DNA of 64,000 bases from Bacteroidales bacterium (GCA_023227835.1 JALOCI010000005.1:48782-112781); one strand, 5' to 3'. Numbered from the stretch's first letter, positions 34,186-43,182 are shown. Notes: generated by a model not told the origin, from the letters alone. Numbers and translations: made by a program.

Positions 34186-35028
34186 TTAATAGGTCCAGAT
34201 TTCTTTATGGCCTCTGAAGGTCAGATATTTAACAACTCCATACTGGGTGTAGGAAATCATCTCGGCATGAATTGACTCAGTACCTTCATCCTTAACCTCA
34301 ATGTCCATCTCTCCGTCTGAAGCTCTTAGCTCTCTGTATCTGGGAGAGTCATAATTGGGGTAATATGATTCTGAATCAGGACATGTCACAAATCTCACCT
34401 TTTCACCGATACTGTAGGATATGGTAAGAGTGTTGTCCGGATTAGAATCATAAACAGCATAGTGGTAGCTTTGAGATGCATTTGTAATAAACGATCCGCT
34501 GCCGCTCACATCATAGTCATACAAAATGCCTGAACCAGAGAGAAGAGGACCCCTTCCGGTCAGTGTTATGTTTGCTTCGCTCAGATGATAGTTGCTGGTA
34601 AACAGGCTACCGCTGCACTTTACACTCCAGGTATCTTTTCCTGTGCATTTTATTGTTACGCTTTGTGTATCTCCATATCCGACAGCCCACTCACTATTAA
34701 GGGAGTCTAAAGATTTTCCTCCGGTTCTGAAATAATATGAAAGATCTCTGAATATCCATTTGTCGCCCTCATACCTCAATTTGTAATCAGGAAACCATAG
34801 ATCTTCCAAAGTACCTTTGCTACTTTCCGGGGCATCTATCCATCGGCTAAGCTTAACAGCCATGTCACAGAGATCAGCCATCGCAGATATGTTGTCCTCT
34901 ACATTGTCAAAGATAATTCTTGCCGCCTCTGTCTTTCTCTTGACACTATCCCCCTCATCAATTATTACACAGGATGACAATGACAAAACGCAAAAAATAA
35001 GTGAGATTGAAAATATTGCTTTTTTCAT
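34186..35028 (-). CDS. Hypothetical lipoprotein
   Basis: The ATG at 35028 gives 280 residues with lipoprotein signal MKKAIFSISLIFCVLSLSSC; a longer start would overlap the upstream gene. The mature part is beta-rich, Ser/Tyr/Asp-rich and shows no family I recognise. It follows the beta-barrel gene by 4 bp and may work with it at the cell envelope. Confidence 0.72.
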   Translation of the reverse strand: MKKAIFSISLIFCVLSLSSCVIIDEGDSVKRKTEAARIIFDNVEDNISAMADLCDMAVKLSRWIDAPESSKGTLEDLWFPDYKLRYEGDKWIFRDLSYYFRTGGKSLDSLNSEWAVGYGDTQSVTIKCTGKDTWSVKCSGSLFTSNYHLSEANITLTGRGPLLSGSGILYDYDVSGSGSFITNASQSYHYAVYDSNPDNTLTISYSIGEKVRFVTCPDSESYYPNYDSPRYRELRASDGEMDIEVKDEGTESIHAEMISYTQYGVVKYLTFRGHKEIWTY

Positions 35029-35032
35029 GATC

Positions 35033-35674
35033 CTATTGTTTTTTTGAATATGTCGCAACATTGAACCTGTATCCGAATCCGAAAGTTATCAAACCTAAGG
35101 TGCCTACAGACTGAACCTCTGAGAAACCATATAACCGCTTTCCGACGGAGATTCCAAACCCTGTAAGCTGGATTGACGGGCCGGCTTCATTCTTTCCGGC
35201 ATCATCACTGCTGAGCATCACACCCAGACCGAATCCCACAGAAGAGTACATCCTTACATACTCTCTGTTGAACCAGGCAAACCTGATGGTAGGTGTGAAA
35301 AAGAGAGAATGATAATCATCACGTCTTGTTATTCTCGGGTTTACCGTATTGTATATCGTCTGGTACGTTCCTGCATATGATATTGAAGCACCAAAATCCA
35401 TCCACCTCAGAACTTTATAGTATCTTCCAAAACTGAAACATCCCGAAGATACCCGGTCTCCTGAGAATTCCAATGCGTTGTGATAACCTTCTTTTACGGA
35501 TAGAAAGTCAATATCCCAGCCACATCCTAAAAAATGACCGTCAAAAAGATCGTATGTGAGAGGATATATTCCATATCCGAATCTTGTGTCAACCTCTCTC
35601 TTTCCGGATTGTCCGAATAGTGAGAGAACAGATAAAAGATTTACAGCCAAAATAAGTAAAAACCTTCTGTTCAT
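35033..35674 (-). CDS. Hypothetical outer-membrane beta-barrel protein
   Basis: This 213-residue exported protein has signal MNRRFLLILAVNLLSVLSLFG and alternating strand pattern with glycine/aromatic turns (VGFGLGVMLSSDD, TLGLITFGFGYRFN near the end). It probably forms a small outer-membrane barrel. It is 5 bp downstream of rimM and 4 bp upstream of the lipoprotein gene, so it may be read through from rpsP-rimM. Function unknown. Confidence 0.7.
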   Translation of the reverse strand: MNRRFLLILAVNLLSVLSLFGQSGKREVDTRFGYGIYPLTYDLFDGHFLGCGWDIDFLSVKEGYHNALEFSGDRVSSGCFSFGRYYKVLRWMDFGASISYAGTYQTIYNTVNPRITRRDDYHSLFFTPTIRFAWFNREYVRMYSSVGFGLGVMLSSDDAGKNEAGPSIQLTGFGISVGKRLYGFSEVQSVGTLGLITFGFGYRFNVATYSKKQ

Positions 35675-35679
35675 ATAGT

Positions 35680-36222
35680 TCAGAGTTCAAGTATTCCTTT
35701 TGGCAAATCTAATACTATTTTCTCATTTTTTATGTCTACATCAATAATAAAATCCTCATTAAGAGGAATAAGGACTTCTGATTCCCTGCCGTTTGCAAGC
35801 ATTACACCTATGCATAGGTTATCCGGATAGGGATAAATGGCAGATATAGTGCCAACTAAGCTGTTGTCTTTCTCAAAGATTGTAAAGCCGATAATATCGG
35901 GGATTTCACTATCTGCACCTTCTTCGGGCTTGGTTTTCCGACTCTTTTTCCTGTTTATATAGACTATTTGACTGACAATCTCCTCGGCGAATTTCTGAGT
36001 ATCTATTGTCTCAAACTTTACAAACACCTGGTCGTTTCCCCTCTCCTGAAACTGTAAAATAAAGAAAGGAACCGGCAGTCCATCGAAGTAGATGAAAGCC
36101 GGTTCCTTTAAATTGAAACCATCCTCAACCTGATTGTTGTATCGGAGTATCACTCCGCCATCTGTCCCGAATGATTTAAGGACCTTGGCAACAGGCAGCA
36201 AAATATTTGCTGACTTTTGCAT
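35680..36222 (-). CDS. rimM: Ribosome maturation factor RimM
   Basis: This 180-residue protein has an N-terminal RimM domain and a C-terminal PRC-barrel-like domain (DIIGFTIFEKDNSLVGTISA, then VLIPLNEDFIIDVDIKNEKI and LPKGILEL). It helps mature the 30S head. It follows rpsP by 3 bp, the usual rpsP-rimM pairing. The N-terminal part is divergent from the proteobacterial form, as is common in Bacteroidota. Confidence 0.88.
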   Translation of the reverse strand: MQKSANILLPVAKVLKSFGTDGGVILRYNNQVEDGFNLKEPAFIYFDGLPVPFFILQFQERGNDQVFVKFETIDTQKFAEEIVSQIVYINRKKSRKTKPEEGADSEIPDIIGFTIFEKDNSLVGTISAIYPYPDNLCIGVMLANGRESEVLIPLNEDFIIDVDIKNEKIVLDLPKGILEL

Positions 36223-36225
36223 TAT

Positions 36226-36786
36226 CTAGGCCTCAGTTGAAGCTGGTGTCTCTTCTGCGGCAGGAGCTTCTGTTTCTGAAACTTCTGCAGCTGCAGCTGC
36301 TTCAGCAGCTTTCTTTGCTGCATCTTCCTCTGCTTTCTTCTTGGCTAACTCTTCAGCGCGGGCTGCATTAACTTTAGCTTCTGCCTCGAGAGCGCTCTTC
36401 TTCGCAGAGCGGCCATTGAGTTCTAGATCAGATTTCTTTTTAGAAACTTTTGACTCTTTTTCAGCAACCCATGCATTCCATTTCTGATCTGCAGCCTCTT
36501 GTGTAAGAGCTCCTTTCTTAACACCTTCCTGAAGGTGTTTCTTAAGAAGAACTCCTTTGTAAGAGAGTATCCTGCGGCATGTTTCAGTAGGTTGGGCACC
36601 CTTAGTCAGCCAGTCCAGCGCCTGATTGGCATCAAGCTCGATAGTCGCAGGATTGGTGTTAGGGTTGTATGTACCGATACGTTCAATAAAACGACCGTCG
36701 CGTGGTGAGCGGCTATCGGCAATTACAATGTGAAAATAGGAAAAGTTTTTTTTGCCGTGTCTGGCAAGGCGAATTTTTACAGCCAT
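36226..36786 (-). CDS. rpsP: 30S ribosomal protein S16 with long acidic/Ala-rich tail
   Basis: The first 80 or so residues are S16 ([39 protein letters not shown]). The protein then continues to 186 residues, about twice the usual 80-90, with a tail of Lys/Glu/Ala repeats from about residue 105 ending [14 protein letters not shown]. Such extensions occur in Bacteroidota S16. The tail is probably a charged helix followed by a flexible end; its role is unknown. Confidence 0.93.
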   Translation of the reverse strand: MAVKIRLARHGKKNFSYFHIVIADSRSPRDGRFIERIGTYNPNTNPATIELDANQALDWLTKGAQPTETCRRILSYKGVLLKKHLQEGVKKGALTQEAADQKWNAWVAEKESKVSKKKSDLELNGRSAKKSALEAEAKVNAARAEELAKKKAEEDAAKKAAEAAAAAEVSETEAPAAEETPASTEA

Positions 36787-36846
36787 AATACTGTGATTTT
36801 AAAGTTTTTATTATTCAACTTCCTAATCTTCTCGAGAAAAGGCTCG

Positions 36847-36854
36847 CAAATGTA
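36847..36854 (-). promoter_or_regulatory. -7 promoter element of rpsP-rimM
   Basis: On the minus strand this reads TACATTTG, about 60 nt before the rpsP ATG, leaving a leader of roughly 55 nt. Confidence 0.5.
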
Positions 36855-36912
36855 CAACAAATTATCAAACTGGCAAAAATTTGCAACCACTTTAATTATC
36901 AATATTTAAATG

Positions 36913-36942
36913 AAAAAGGATGTCAATTCTTTCTTGACACCC
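36913..36942 (-). terminator. Intrinsic terminator after the PHP phosphodiesterase gene
   Basis: On the minus strand GGGTGTCAA pairs with TTGACATCC (one G-U), followed by TTTTT at 36917-36913. It isolates rpsP from the gene group upstream. Confidence 0.75.
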
Positions 36943-36993
36943 TTTCTCATTTTACACTTAACCTAAAACTTAAACTATGAAAAAACTTCTCGA

Positions 36994-38124
36994 TTAAAAT
37001 AATTGCAAATCATGTGCCAAAACCTTATTTTCATAGATAATAACATTCTCAAATTTGACTGTAAGTTTGGAAGTCCCTTTAGGTACATTGAAAGAGATGG
37101 TTGAGAGTGCCGGCAGTTCAAATCTTTTATTGTTGAACACTATTTTAAATGGAACGGATGAACTGTTAGTCATAGTATAATAATCGGTTTTTTCATTACC
37201 GAACACTTTCTTAATACTAAGATACTCCTCAGTCAGCCATGCGGCAATTTCCTCTTTGGCGGCAATATACCCCTGGAAAAATGCCACGGTTCTTCCAGCC
37301 TCAAGAGCTTCCCGGATTCCTTCAACAGAACGTTCTTTAGTAAGGACCAGGGTCATAGGTCTCATCTTTCCCTCTTTTTCAAGAGTGCCCTGTTCGACAA
37401 CCCCATGTACATCTGTCGCAGCAATTATTGCAAGTTTTTTGTCAACAGCCCAGGCCATTGCTCTCGGATAAAATTCACTGCTGTTGTACACTTCAATTCC
37501 CTTGATAAGCCCTTCTTTAAACAGATCTTCGACAAACGGATTAATCAGAGTCGAGTCTACAGCCCAGCCGGGATGGTTCCAGATAATGAATGCATTCTGT
37601 TTCTTTGCCGCAAGCACAGACTCTTTTGGATCATCCACTTCAATGGGATTCGCATCGTTTATGAAAAGTGCGTTGAAATGTCCCCAAGTTTTAGGTTTAC
37701 GGGTGATTTCTGTCCCTTTGATAAGCATAAATCCCAATTTTTCCGCCTCTTCCTTGGCGATATTATATGAAGTGTTCAGGTCCGATTTCAGATTCTCTTT
37801 GTGAGGCCTGTATTCAACATGATCGGTCAATGCAAAGCAGTCGAGACCCTGTTTCCAGGCTTCAAGAACCCTGAAAGTGGGCCATACAAGACCATCCGAA
37901 AACACAGTGTGTACATGAAAATCACAGGATATGACCTCATATCCCTTGATCTTCGGAAGAGTTATATTTTCCCTGAAACTTGTCATGTATGCCGGGAAAT
38001 GGACCTTATTGGGATTCCAGTATTCTGCTGAGGTACGGTTAATAACCTCCTGTGCATTCATGCTTCCTGATATGAGAAGGGAAACAAGGAGCAGTTTAGT
38101 TACTTTTTTGTAAGATCGGTTCAT
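36994..38124 (-). CDS. PHP-domain phosphodiesterase (Sb-PDE type), exported
   Basis: This 376-residue protein has signal MNRSYKKVTKLLLVSLLISGSMNA. The PHP motifs are CDFHVHTVFSDG (about residues 68-79), ALTDHVEYRPH, KGTEITRK, IIWNHPGWA and ATDVHG, which form the metal site. It resembles the Sb-PDE family of PHP phosphodiesterases. The natural substrate is unknown. It follows the dipeptidase by 21 bp and ends the minus-strand gene group. Confidence 0.82.
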   Translation of the reverse strand: MNRSYKKVTKLLLVSLLISGSMNAQEVINRTSAEYWNPNKVHFPAYMTSFRENITLPKIKGYEVISCDFHVHTVFSDGLVWPTFRVLEAWKQGLDCFALTDHVEYRPHKENLKSDLNTSYNIAKEEAEKLGFMLIKGTEITRKPKTWGHFNALFINDANPIEVDDPKESVLAAKKQNAFIIWNHPGWAVDSTLINPFVEDLFKEGLIKGIEVYNSSEFYPRAMAWAVDKKLAIIAATDVHGVVEQGTLEKEGKMRPMTLVLTKERSVEGIREALEAGRTVAFFQGYIAAKEEIAAWLTEEYLSIKKVFGNEKTDYYTMTNSSSVPFKIVFNNKRFELPALSTISFNVPKGTSKLTVKFENVIIYENKVLAHDLQLF

Positions 38125-38145
38125 TGTGAAATTTTAAGGGGATGA

Positions 38146-38853
38146 TTATTTAATAGCATCAAGTTCCTCAAAAGAGAGATTCATCAGCTTGTATTTGTCC
38201 CTCTGTTTGAGATTGTAATGCCACCATTCGGCATCGTAAAGTGTGAAGCCGTGACTCAGCATGATATCTTTAAGGAGAGCTCTGTTGGCAAGAGATACTG
38301 AGTCGAGATCGTTGTATTTATGAGAAGCTAGTTCTGTGAAACTGTCGAACTCTGTAGGCATTTTCAATTCAGAGCTGTCCGCAAGAGTTATAATTGAAAG
38401 ATCCACAGCGCACCCTCTGTTATGGATTGATCCTTTCCATGGAGCTGCTACAAATGTAGTGTCCGGGTATACTTCATAAAAATAGAGTGTTGCTGCATAA
38501 GGTCTGTATGCATCATAAATTTTAAGGCCAAGTCCCTTTTCAGCCAGGATCTGCTGTATTTTCAACAGGGAGTCAGCTGCAGGTTTCCTCAGGAAAGCCC
38601 GGGGCTGGGTATAAATTTTTGTTCCGGTGAAATTGTTGGTATCTGCATATCTGATATCAAGTACAACACCCGGTATGTACTTCTGAAGGTCAACAAGCAC
38701 ATTTGTGCTGTCAGCTGTTATACTTTCAAGATAAGCCTCTTTTGTGTCAACAATGTCCAGTTTGTATGGATTTTCCTTGACATTTTGCTTGCAGGAGATG
38801 CAGGCGGAGAGAAGGAGCAGGGCAACTCCAAAGATTTTAAATAGTTTCCTCAT
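38146..38853 (-). CDS. D-alanyl-D-alanine dipeptidase (VanX/DdpX-type) lipoprotein
   Basis: This 235-residue protein has lipoprotein signal MRKLFKIFGVALLLLSACISC. The M15D zinc motifs are SIHNRGCAVDLSI (His and Asp) and AEWWHYNL (catalytic Glu and third His). The family cleaves D-Ala-D-Ala. With no van ligase genes nearby and a lipoprotein anchor, peptidoglycan recycling or turnover in the periplasm is more likely than vancomycin resistance. Confidence 0.88.
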   Translation of the reverse strand: MRKLFKIFGVALLLLSACISCKQNVKENPYKLDIVDTKEAYLESITADSTNVLVDLQKYIPGVVLDIRYADTNNFTGTKIYTQPRAFLRKPAADSLLKIQQILAEKGLGLKIYDAYRPYAATLYFYEVYPDTTFVAAPWKGSIHNRGCAVDLSIITLADSSELKMPTEFDSFTELASHKYNDLDSVSLANRALLKDIMLSHGFTLYDAEWWHYNLKQRDKYKLMNLSFEELDAIK

Positions 38854-38915
38854 GCTGTCGGGTATATTAAATTGTGAATACCTTGTAAATTTACAAAAAA
38901 ACAGAGAGTGGCAAT

Positions 38916-39959
38916 TTAAATTTCCTCACTGTTGTTAAGAATAGACAACTGCTGCCGGACCGACTCCTCATGCATAGCCTCCAGTATTCTTTTAATAAAA
39001 TCGGGATCTAATTGCAGTGATTCCGCATTTGAAATCTTCTGTGTTACAAGATGTTCATAGCGTGTTGGCTGTAGAATCGGGATATTGTTGCTCCTTTTAC
39101 ACCGTCCTATCTCTCTGGCAACATGCATCCTCCTTGAAATCAATGTCAGAAGCCGGTCATCAATTTCATCAATCTCCCTTCGCAGCTCTTGTAATAACCC
39201 GGGGGTTCCTTCATAATCCCGGATGATAATTGATGAGAGTATTGTCTTTAATTCTGACGGAGTGACTTGCTGCTCCTTGTCGCTCAATGCAGATCCGGGA
39301 TCTGTGTGCGACTCTATCATCAGTCCGTCGAAACCGAGATCCATGGATTGCTGGGCAATCTGAAGTATAAGATCGCGCCTTCCCGCTATATGGCTCGGGT
39401 CGCATAACATGAGAACTTCTGGAAGCCTTCTTTTGAGTTCAATAGGAATGTGCCAGTGAGGAATATTCCTGAAAAGTCCTCTCTCATACGTGCTGAATCC
39501 CCTGTGAACTGCGTATATGCGACTAATGCCACTATTCCGGAACCTCTCGATAGCTCCAATCCACAAATCCACGTCCGGATTCACGGGATTCTTGACAAGT
39601 ACCGGAATGTCACAACCCTTTAATGTGTCGGCTATCTCCTGAACTGCAAATGGATTCGCGCTTGTCCTTGCTCCAATCCAAAGAATATCAATACCGGCTC
39701 TAAGGGAGGCTTTAACGTGAGAAGAGTTGGCAACCTCCACACAAGTCAGCATTCCCGTCTCTTTTTTGACTCGTGATAACCATTGCAGACCAACGGCACC
39801 TACCCCCTCAAACGAACCTGGTTTGGTGCGGGGTTTCCAGAGGCCGGCCCTGAAAACTTTAATCCCGATCTCTTTCAGACCCAGCGCTGTTGACAATACC
39901 TGCTCCTCGCTCTCCGCACTGCAAGGGCCGGCTATCACAAAAGGTCTTTCGGGGTTCAT
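38916..39959 (-). CDS. Bifunctional DAHP synthase/chorismate mutase type II
   Basis: The 347 residues are a fusion. Residues about 1-255 are a class I-beta (KDO8P-synthase-like) DAHP synthase: FVIAGPCSAESEEQ, FRAGLWKPRTKPGSFEG, VLMLCDPSHIAGRRD and ESHTDPGSALSD. Residues about 262-345 are an AroQ chorismate mutase (LRREIDEIDDRLLTLISRRM). It starts the shikimate pathway and converts chorismate to prephenate, and the mutase domain may carry feedback control. It follows the nitroreductase by 11 bp. Confidence 0.93.
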   Translation of the reverse strand: MNPERPFVIAGPCSAESEEQVLSTALGLKEIGIKVFRAGLWKPRTKPGSFEGVGAVGLQWLSRVKKETGMLTCVEVANSSHVKASLRAGIDILWIGARTSANPFAVQEIADTLKGCDIPVLVKNPVNPDVDLWIGAIERFRNSGISRIYAVHRGFSTYERGLFRNIPHWHIPIELKRRLPEVLMLCDPSHIAGRRDLILQIAQQSMDLGFDGLMIESHTDPGSALSDKEQQVTPSELKTILSSIIIRDYEGTPGLLQELRREIDEIDDRLLTLISRRMHVAREIGRCKRSNNIPILQPTRYEHLVTQKISNAESLQLDPDFIKRILEAMHEESVRQQLSILNNSEEI

Positions 39960-39970
39960 AATCTTAATTT

Positions 39971-40537
39971 TTATTTAATCTTGTAAATCAGCTCGTCAAG
40001 AGTTCTTTTGGGTACATGGTGATTCCGGTTTTCCTCCCTCCAATACTTTATGTCACCATCCTTTATATCGTCTACTATCACTATCTCCTTAGGCTTCCCG
40101 AGTGCAATCACCATAATTGGCTCCAGATTCTCGGGGAGTTTCAGTAGTTCAGTTATAGCCTCTTTTTTGAATGAGGCAATCATACACCCTCCGAATCCCA
40201 TATCCACGGCCTGTAAAAGTATGCTTTGAGCAAAAATGCCGTTATCGCAGGAGTAGGTCGAGGATATATTCTTGTCGTGAAGTAAAATGATGTAGGCAGA
40301 TGGCCTCTCACCCTCCTCCGGCCCGTTCCAATCTTTAAGATAGCCTGCCCAGGCGAGGTTCGGGAATATTGAACCGTTCATGTTTCTGTCGTTCGAGATA
40401 AAAAATTTTATCGGTTGGGCATTTCTGGATGAAGGGGAGAGTCTTGCGGCATCAACCATTTTTATAAGTTCTGCCTCGCTGATTTCTACTTCTTGATAAA
40501 ACCTTCTGTAACTTCTGTTTTTGGCAAAGGGTATCAT
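39971..40537 (-). CDS. Nitroreductase family protein
   Basis: This 188-residue FMN oxidoreductase starts RSYRRFYQEVEISEAELIKM, with DAARLSPSSRNAQPIKFFI as the FMN-binding block and VDMGFGGCMIASF later, all typical of the small nitroreductase family. The substrate is unknown. It lies between the HAD phosphatase and the DAHP synthase with short gaps, so it is probably co-transcribed. Confidence 0.88.
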   Translation of the reverse strand: MIPFAKNRSYRRFYQEVEISEAELIKMVDAARLSPSSRNAQPIKFFISNDRNMNGSIFPNLAWAGYLKDWNGPEEGERPSAYIILLHDKNISSTYSCDNGIFAQSILLQAVDMGFGGCMIASFKKEAITELLKLPENLEPIMVIALGKPKEIVIVDDIKDGDIKYWREENRNHHVPKRTLDELIYKIK

Positions 40538-40575
40538 ATTGTATGTTTTAATTTAACTGCTTGTTCTTTGTCGTT

Positions 40576-41265
40576 CTAAAAAATTGAGAGCAGTTCAGAT
40601 AGTTTATTGGCTTTGATCAGTCTGGGATGCTCCTTCTCCTCGATGACCTCGTGAGCCCATATAATGTCTGACGGAATGTATACAGCCCATCCGCCAAGCT
40701 CCAGTACCGGAAGAATATCCGATTTGAATGAGTTGCCTATCATCACCATTTCATGAGGTTCGACATCGTGCTCCTTTATCAGTTTGCTGTATGTGCCCTT
40801 GTCCTTCTCACTCATTATCTCTATCGAGTTGAAGTATCTGCCTAATCCGGAACGCTCGATTTTCGACTCCTGCTCCAGTAAATCTCCTTTTGTGAAGAGT
40901 GATAGCGGGTATCTTGCAGAGAGGGAACTCAGAACGTGCTCGGTGTCAGGATAGAGTTCCAGACTCTGGCCTATTGTGTCTTTCCCGATTTCTATAAGCT
41001 GAAGGATCTCGTTGTTTGTAAGGGTACCTTTACTAATCTCAATCCCGCACTCTACAAGTGATATTATAAAAGGTTTGGAGCCGTAACCAAGTAAAGGGAG
41101 ATTTCTTTTCTCCACAGCCAGCAGCTTTGAATTGGCCTCCTCTGGAGAGCAAAATCTCTCCATCATTTTCCCGAATCTCTGTTCGGCCCTTCGGTAGTTC
41201 TTCTCGTTAGCCCACAGGGTGTCATCCGCATCGAAGGCGATCAGTTTTATTTTGTCTTTTAACAT
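40576..41265 (-). CDS. HAD family hydrolase
   Basis: The ATG at 41265 gives 229 residues; a TTG at 41274 is possible but less likely. HAD motif I is IAFDADDTLW (DxDxT), motif II SLFTKGD, motif III lysine near SEKDKGTYSKLI and motif IV MIGNSFKSDILP. The helical cap fits a small-molecule phosphatase. The substrate cannot be told. It is the first gene of the minus-strand group leading to the DAHP synthase. Confidence 0.9.
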   Translation of the reverse strand: MLKDKIKLIAFDADDTLWANEKNYRRAEQRFGKMMERFCSPEEANSKLLAVEKRNLPLLGYGSKPFIISLVECGIEISKGTLTNNEILQLIEIGKDTIGQSLELYPDTEHVLSSLSARYPLSLFTKGDLLEQESKIERSGLGRYFNSIEIMSEKDKGTYSKLIKEHDVEPHEMVMIGNSFKSDILPVLELGGWAVYIPSDIIWAHEVIEEKEHPRLIKANKLSELLSIF

Positions 41266-41283
41266 ACATATCAATTATTAATG

Positions 41284-41291
41284 CAAAGATA
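41284..41291 (-). promoter_or_regulatory. -7 promoter element of the HAD/nitroreductase/DAHP group
   Basis: On the minus strand this reads TATCTTTG, 18 nt before the ATG at 41265. Confidence 0.65.
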
Positions 41292-41309
41292 CAAATATTT
41301 GAAGGGATG

Positions 41310-41385
41310 AGTAAAAAGAGTGAAAAGTGGAGAGTGAAAAGTGGAGAGTGAAAAGTGAAAAGTGAAAAGTGGAGAGTGAATTGAG
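41310..41385. repeat. Low-complexity tandem repeat, GTGAAAAGTGGAGA/GTGAAAA units
   Basis: Seven-base units AGTGAAA and AGTGGAG alternate for about 75 bp between the HAD promoter and the POT gene terminator. The minus strand reads as a repetitive Phe/Ser/Thr/Leu peptide without other coding character. It is probably a slippage-prone intergenic array. Confidence 0.75.
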
Positions 41386-41459
41386 AATAGCGTGTTGAGT
41401 GAATAGGTGATTAAAAGTAGAGGAATCCGAAGAGTAAGGCAAATATAAAATAAACAAAA

Positions 41460-41487
41460 AAGGTGTCAAAACTACTTTTGACACCTT
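41460..41487 (-). terminator. Intrinsic terminator of the POT transporter gene
   Basis: AAGGTGTCAAAA (41460-41471) and TTTTGACACCTT (41476-41487) form a perfect 12-bp stem with a 4-nt loop. On the minus strand it is followed by TTTTGTTTATTTT, 24 bp after the stop at 41512. Confidence 0.9.
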
Positions 41488-41511
41488 CGGAATTATAGAT
41501 TTACCTTGTAT

Positions 41512-43119
41512 TTATTTCGCTACGCGCTCAAGCCATTTGACCATTGAGAGCATCGCGAGCATTGAGAGTCCGCAGGCAATTGCGAATACCATCCAGCATG
41601 TCCATAGTGGAACAGATGTATATAAGAGACCGCCGATGAACAGAAGAAGATTACCTACGGCTGTTGCGGCAAGCCATGCTCCCTGCATCAACCCCTGAAG
41701 GTGAGGAGGAGCAACCTTTGATACAAATGAGAGTCCCAGTGGAGATATGAATAGTTCTGCACATGTGAGGATGAAGTACATTCCAACCATAACCCAAGGT
41801 GTTAGCTTCATTGCGTCAAGATTAGCTGCAGACATAGTAGCCAGGGCAGATTTGTCAGGAAGAGCCATTGAAACTGTAAGCATGAAAATGTATGCAAACG
41901 CTGCTATACCCATTCCGATACCTATCTTCCTAGGAGTAGAAGGTTCTTTTCCTCTCTTCTTGAGAGATCCAAAAAACCACATAACCAGAGGAGTAAGTAC
42001 AACTACAAAGAATGGATTTACAGATTGAAATATCTCGGCACCTTTTATTGATGTAAAGCCAAGGTCAAAATTTATGACATCAAGATTGATGTAGTCTCTT
42101 GCAAAATATGTCAACGAATAACCATTTTGGTGGAATGAGAACCAGAAGAATATAACAACTCCGAAAACTGCAAAAAGAGCATAAATTCTTTGTTTTATCT
42201 CTGTTGCAGCCATTGTAATCTCAGCTTTCTCAACCTTGCTGCCCTTCTCTTTAGCCGCTTTATTTGCTGCTGGATCAGGGAATTTATTCTTATTAGTCAC
42301 ATAAATGACCAAAGAGATAATTATGGCAAATATTGTTGCAAAGAATGCGAAGTGGAATCCTTTGTTGAACACGTCCAGATACTGGTTGCTGAAAGCAGTG
42401 AGATCAGATACAGGCGAACCGTTGAGCATAACCTCAGATGAGTATGTCTGAAGATTTGCCATTTGTTCTGTGTTCATTGCTCCCGGATTTGCCAGGAATT
42501 TGTGGCATAGTTCAGGAAGCTGAGCATTGTAGTCAAATCCGTTGTGTTTCAACCACCAGTTCCTTACGGCAATTGCAATGAACGGAGCAAAGAAGCCTCC
42601 GATATTAATAAACATGTAGAAAAGCTGGAATCCGGCATCTCTCATATCTTTCGGCTTGCCATTACTGTCAAGTCCGAATTTTGCGATAATATAATCCTTA
42701 TACTCTTGTTTGTCATACATCTGGCCGACCAAAGCCTGCAGGTTGCCTTTGAAAAGACCATTACCAAATGCTATTACCAGCAAGCCTGCACAAGTCAGAC
42801 TAAGGTAAAGAGGAAGGCTTGGAACCGGAGTCGGTGTCGGAATTGCAATAATAAAGTAGCCGACAGCCATCAAAATAAGTCCCCAAAGAATTGTTCTTTT
42901 ATAATTGCGGGTCTTGTCGGCAATAAGGCCTCCCACCAAGGCAAGAACATAGATTGATGCGTAAAACGCAGAATAGATATAACCTGTCGTTGTTTCAGAC
43001 AGACCAAACTTGGCCGAGATGAACAATGTCAGGATTGCCATCATGATGTAAAAGCCAAAGCGTTCTCCCATATTTGCGAGAGCCGCGGAAAGCAGTCCTT
43101 TCGGATGTGATTTAAACAT
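41512..43119 (-). CDS. POT family proton-coupled peptide transporter
   Basis: The 535 residues have about 12-14 membrane segments. Family blocks are AALANMGERFGFYIMMAIL at the N terminus, GGLIADKTRNYKRTI, GNGLFKGNLQALVGQMYD and FQLFYMFINIGGFFAPF (the FYxxINxGG PTR2 signature). It imports di- and tripeptides with protons. A long loop around residues 205-260 is typical of the Bacteroidota members. It stands alone with its own terminator, and aminopeptidase-type PepD is encoded 2 kb away. Confidence 0.93.
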   Translation of the reverse strand: MFKSHPKGLLSAALANMGERFGFYIMMAILTLFISAKFGLSETTTGYIYSAFYASIYVLALVGGLIADKTRNYKRTILWGLILMAVGYFIIAIPTPTPVPSLPLYLSLTCAGLLVIAFGNGLFKGNLQALVGQMYDKQEYKDYIIAKFGLDSNGKPKDMRDAGFQLFYMFINIGGFFAPFIAIAVRNWWLKHNGFDYNAQLPELCHKFLANPGAMNTEQMANLQTYSSEVMLNGSPVSDLTAFSNQYLDVFNKGFHFAFFATIFAIIISLVIYVTNKNKFPDPAANKAAKEKGSKVEKAEITMAATEIKQRIYALFAVFGVVIFFWFSFHQNGYSLTYFARDYINLDVINFDLGFTSIKGAEIFQSVNPFFVVVLTPLVMWFFGSLKKRGKEPSTPRKIGIGMGIAAFAYIFMLTVSMALPDKSALATMSAANLDAMKLTPWVMVGMYFILTCAELFISPLGLSFVSKVAPPHLQGLMQGAWLAATAVGNLLLFIGGLLYTSVPLWTCWMVFAIACGLSMLAMLSMVKWLERVAK

Positions 43120-43162
43120 AGAGTGTACTATTTAGATAAGTTAAAAATTCCTCACAAGTTTA

Positions 43163-43170
43163 CAAAAATA
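43163..43170 (-). promoter_or_regulatory. Candidate -7 element of the POT transporter gene
   Basis: On the minus strand this reads TATTTTTG, about 44 nt before the ATG at 43119. It is in A/T-rich DNA, so a chance match is possible. Confidence 0.4.
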
Positions 43171-43182
43171 CTAAAAAATGGA

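Noticed and set aside
36977..36997. Plus-strand micro-frame starting ATGAAAAAACTT
   Set aside because: It codes for only six residues before a stop and lies antisense to the 3' region of the PHP gene; it looks like chance.
38146..38853. Vancomycin-resistance gene (VanX)
   Set aside because: The enzyme class fits, but there is no VanA/B-type ligase, VanH or VanRS nearby and it is a lipoprotein; cell-wall turnover is the simpler reading.
41278..41484. Minus-strand open frame with Phe/Ser/Thr-Leu repeats
   Set aside because: It is the translation of the heptamer repeat array and the adjacent terminator, spans the HAD promoter and has no other coding sign.
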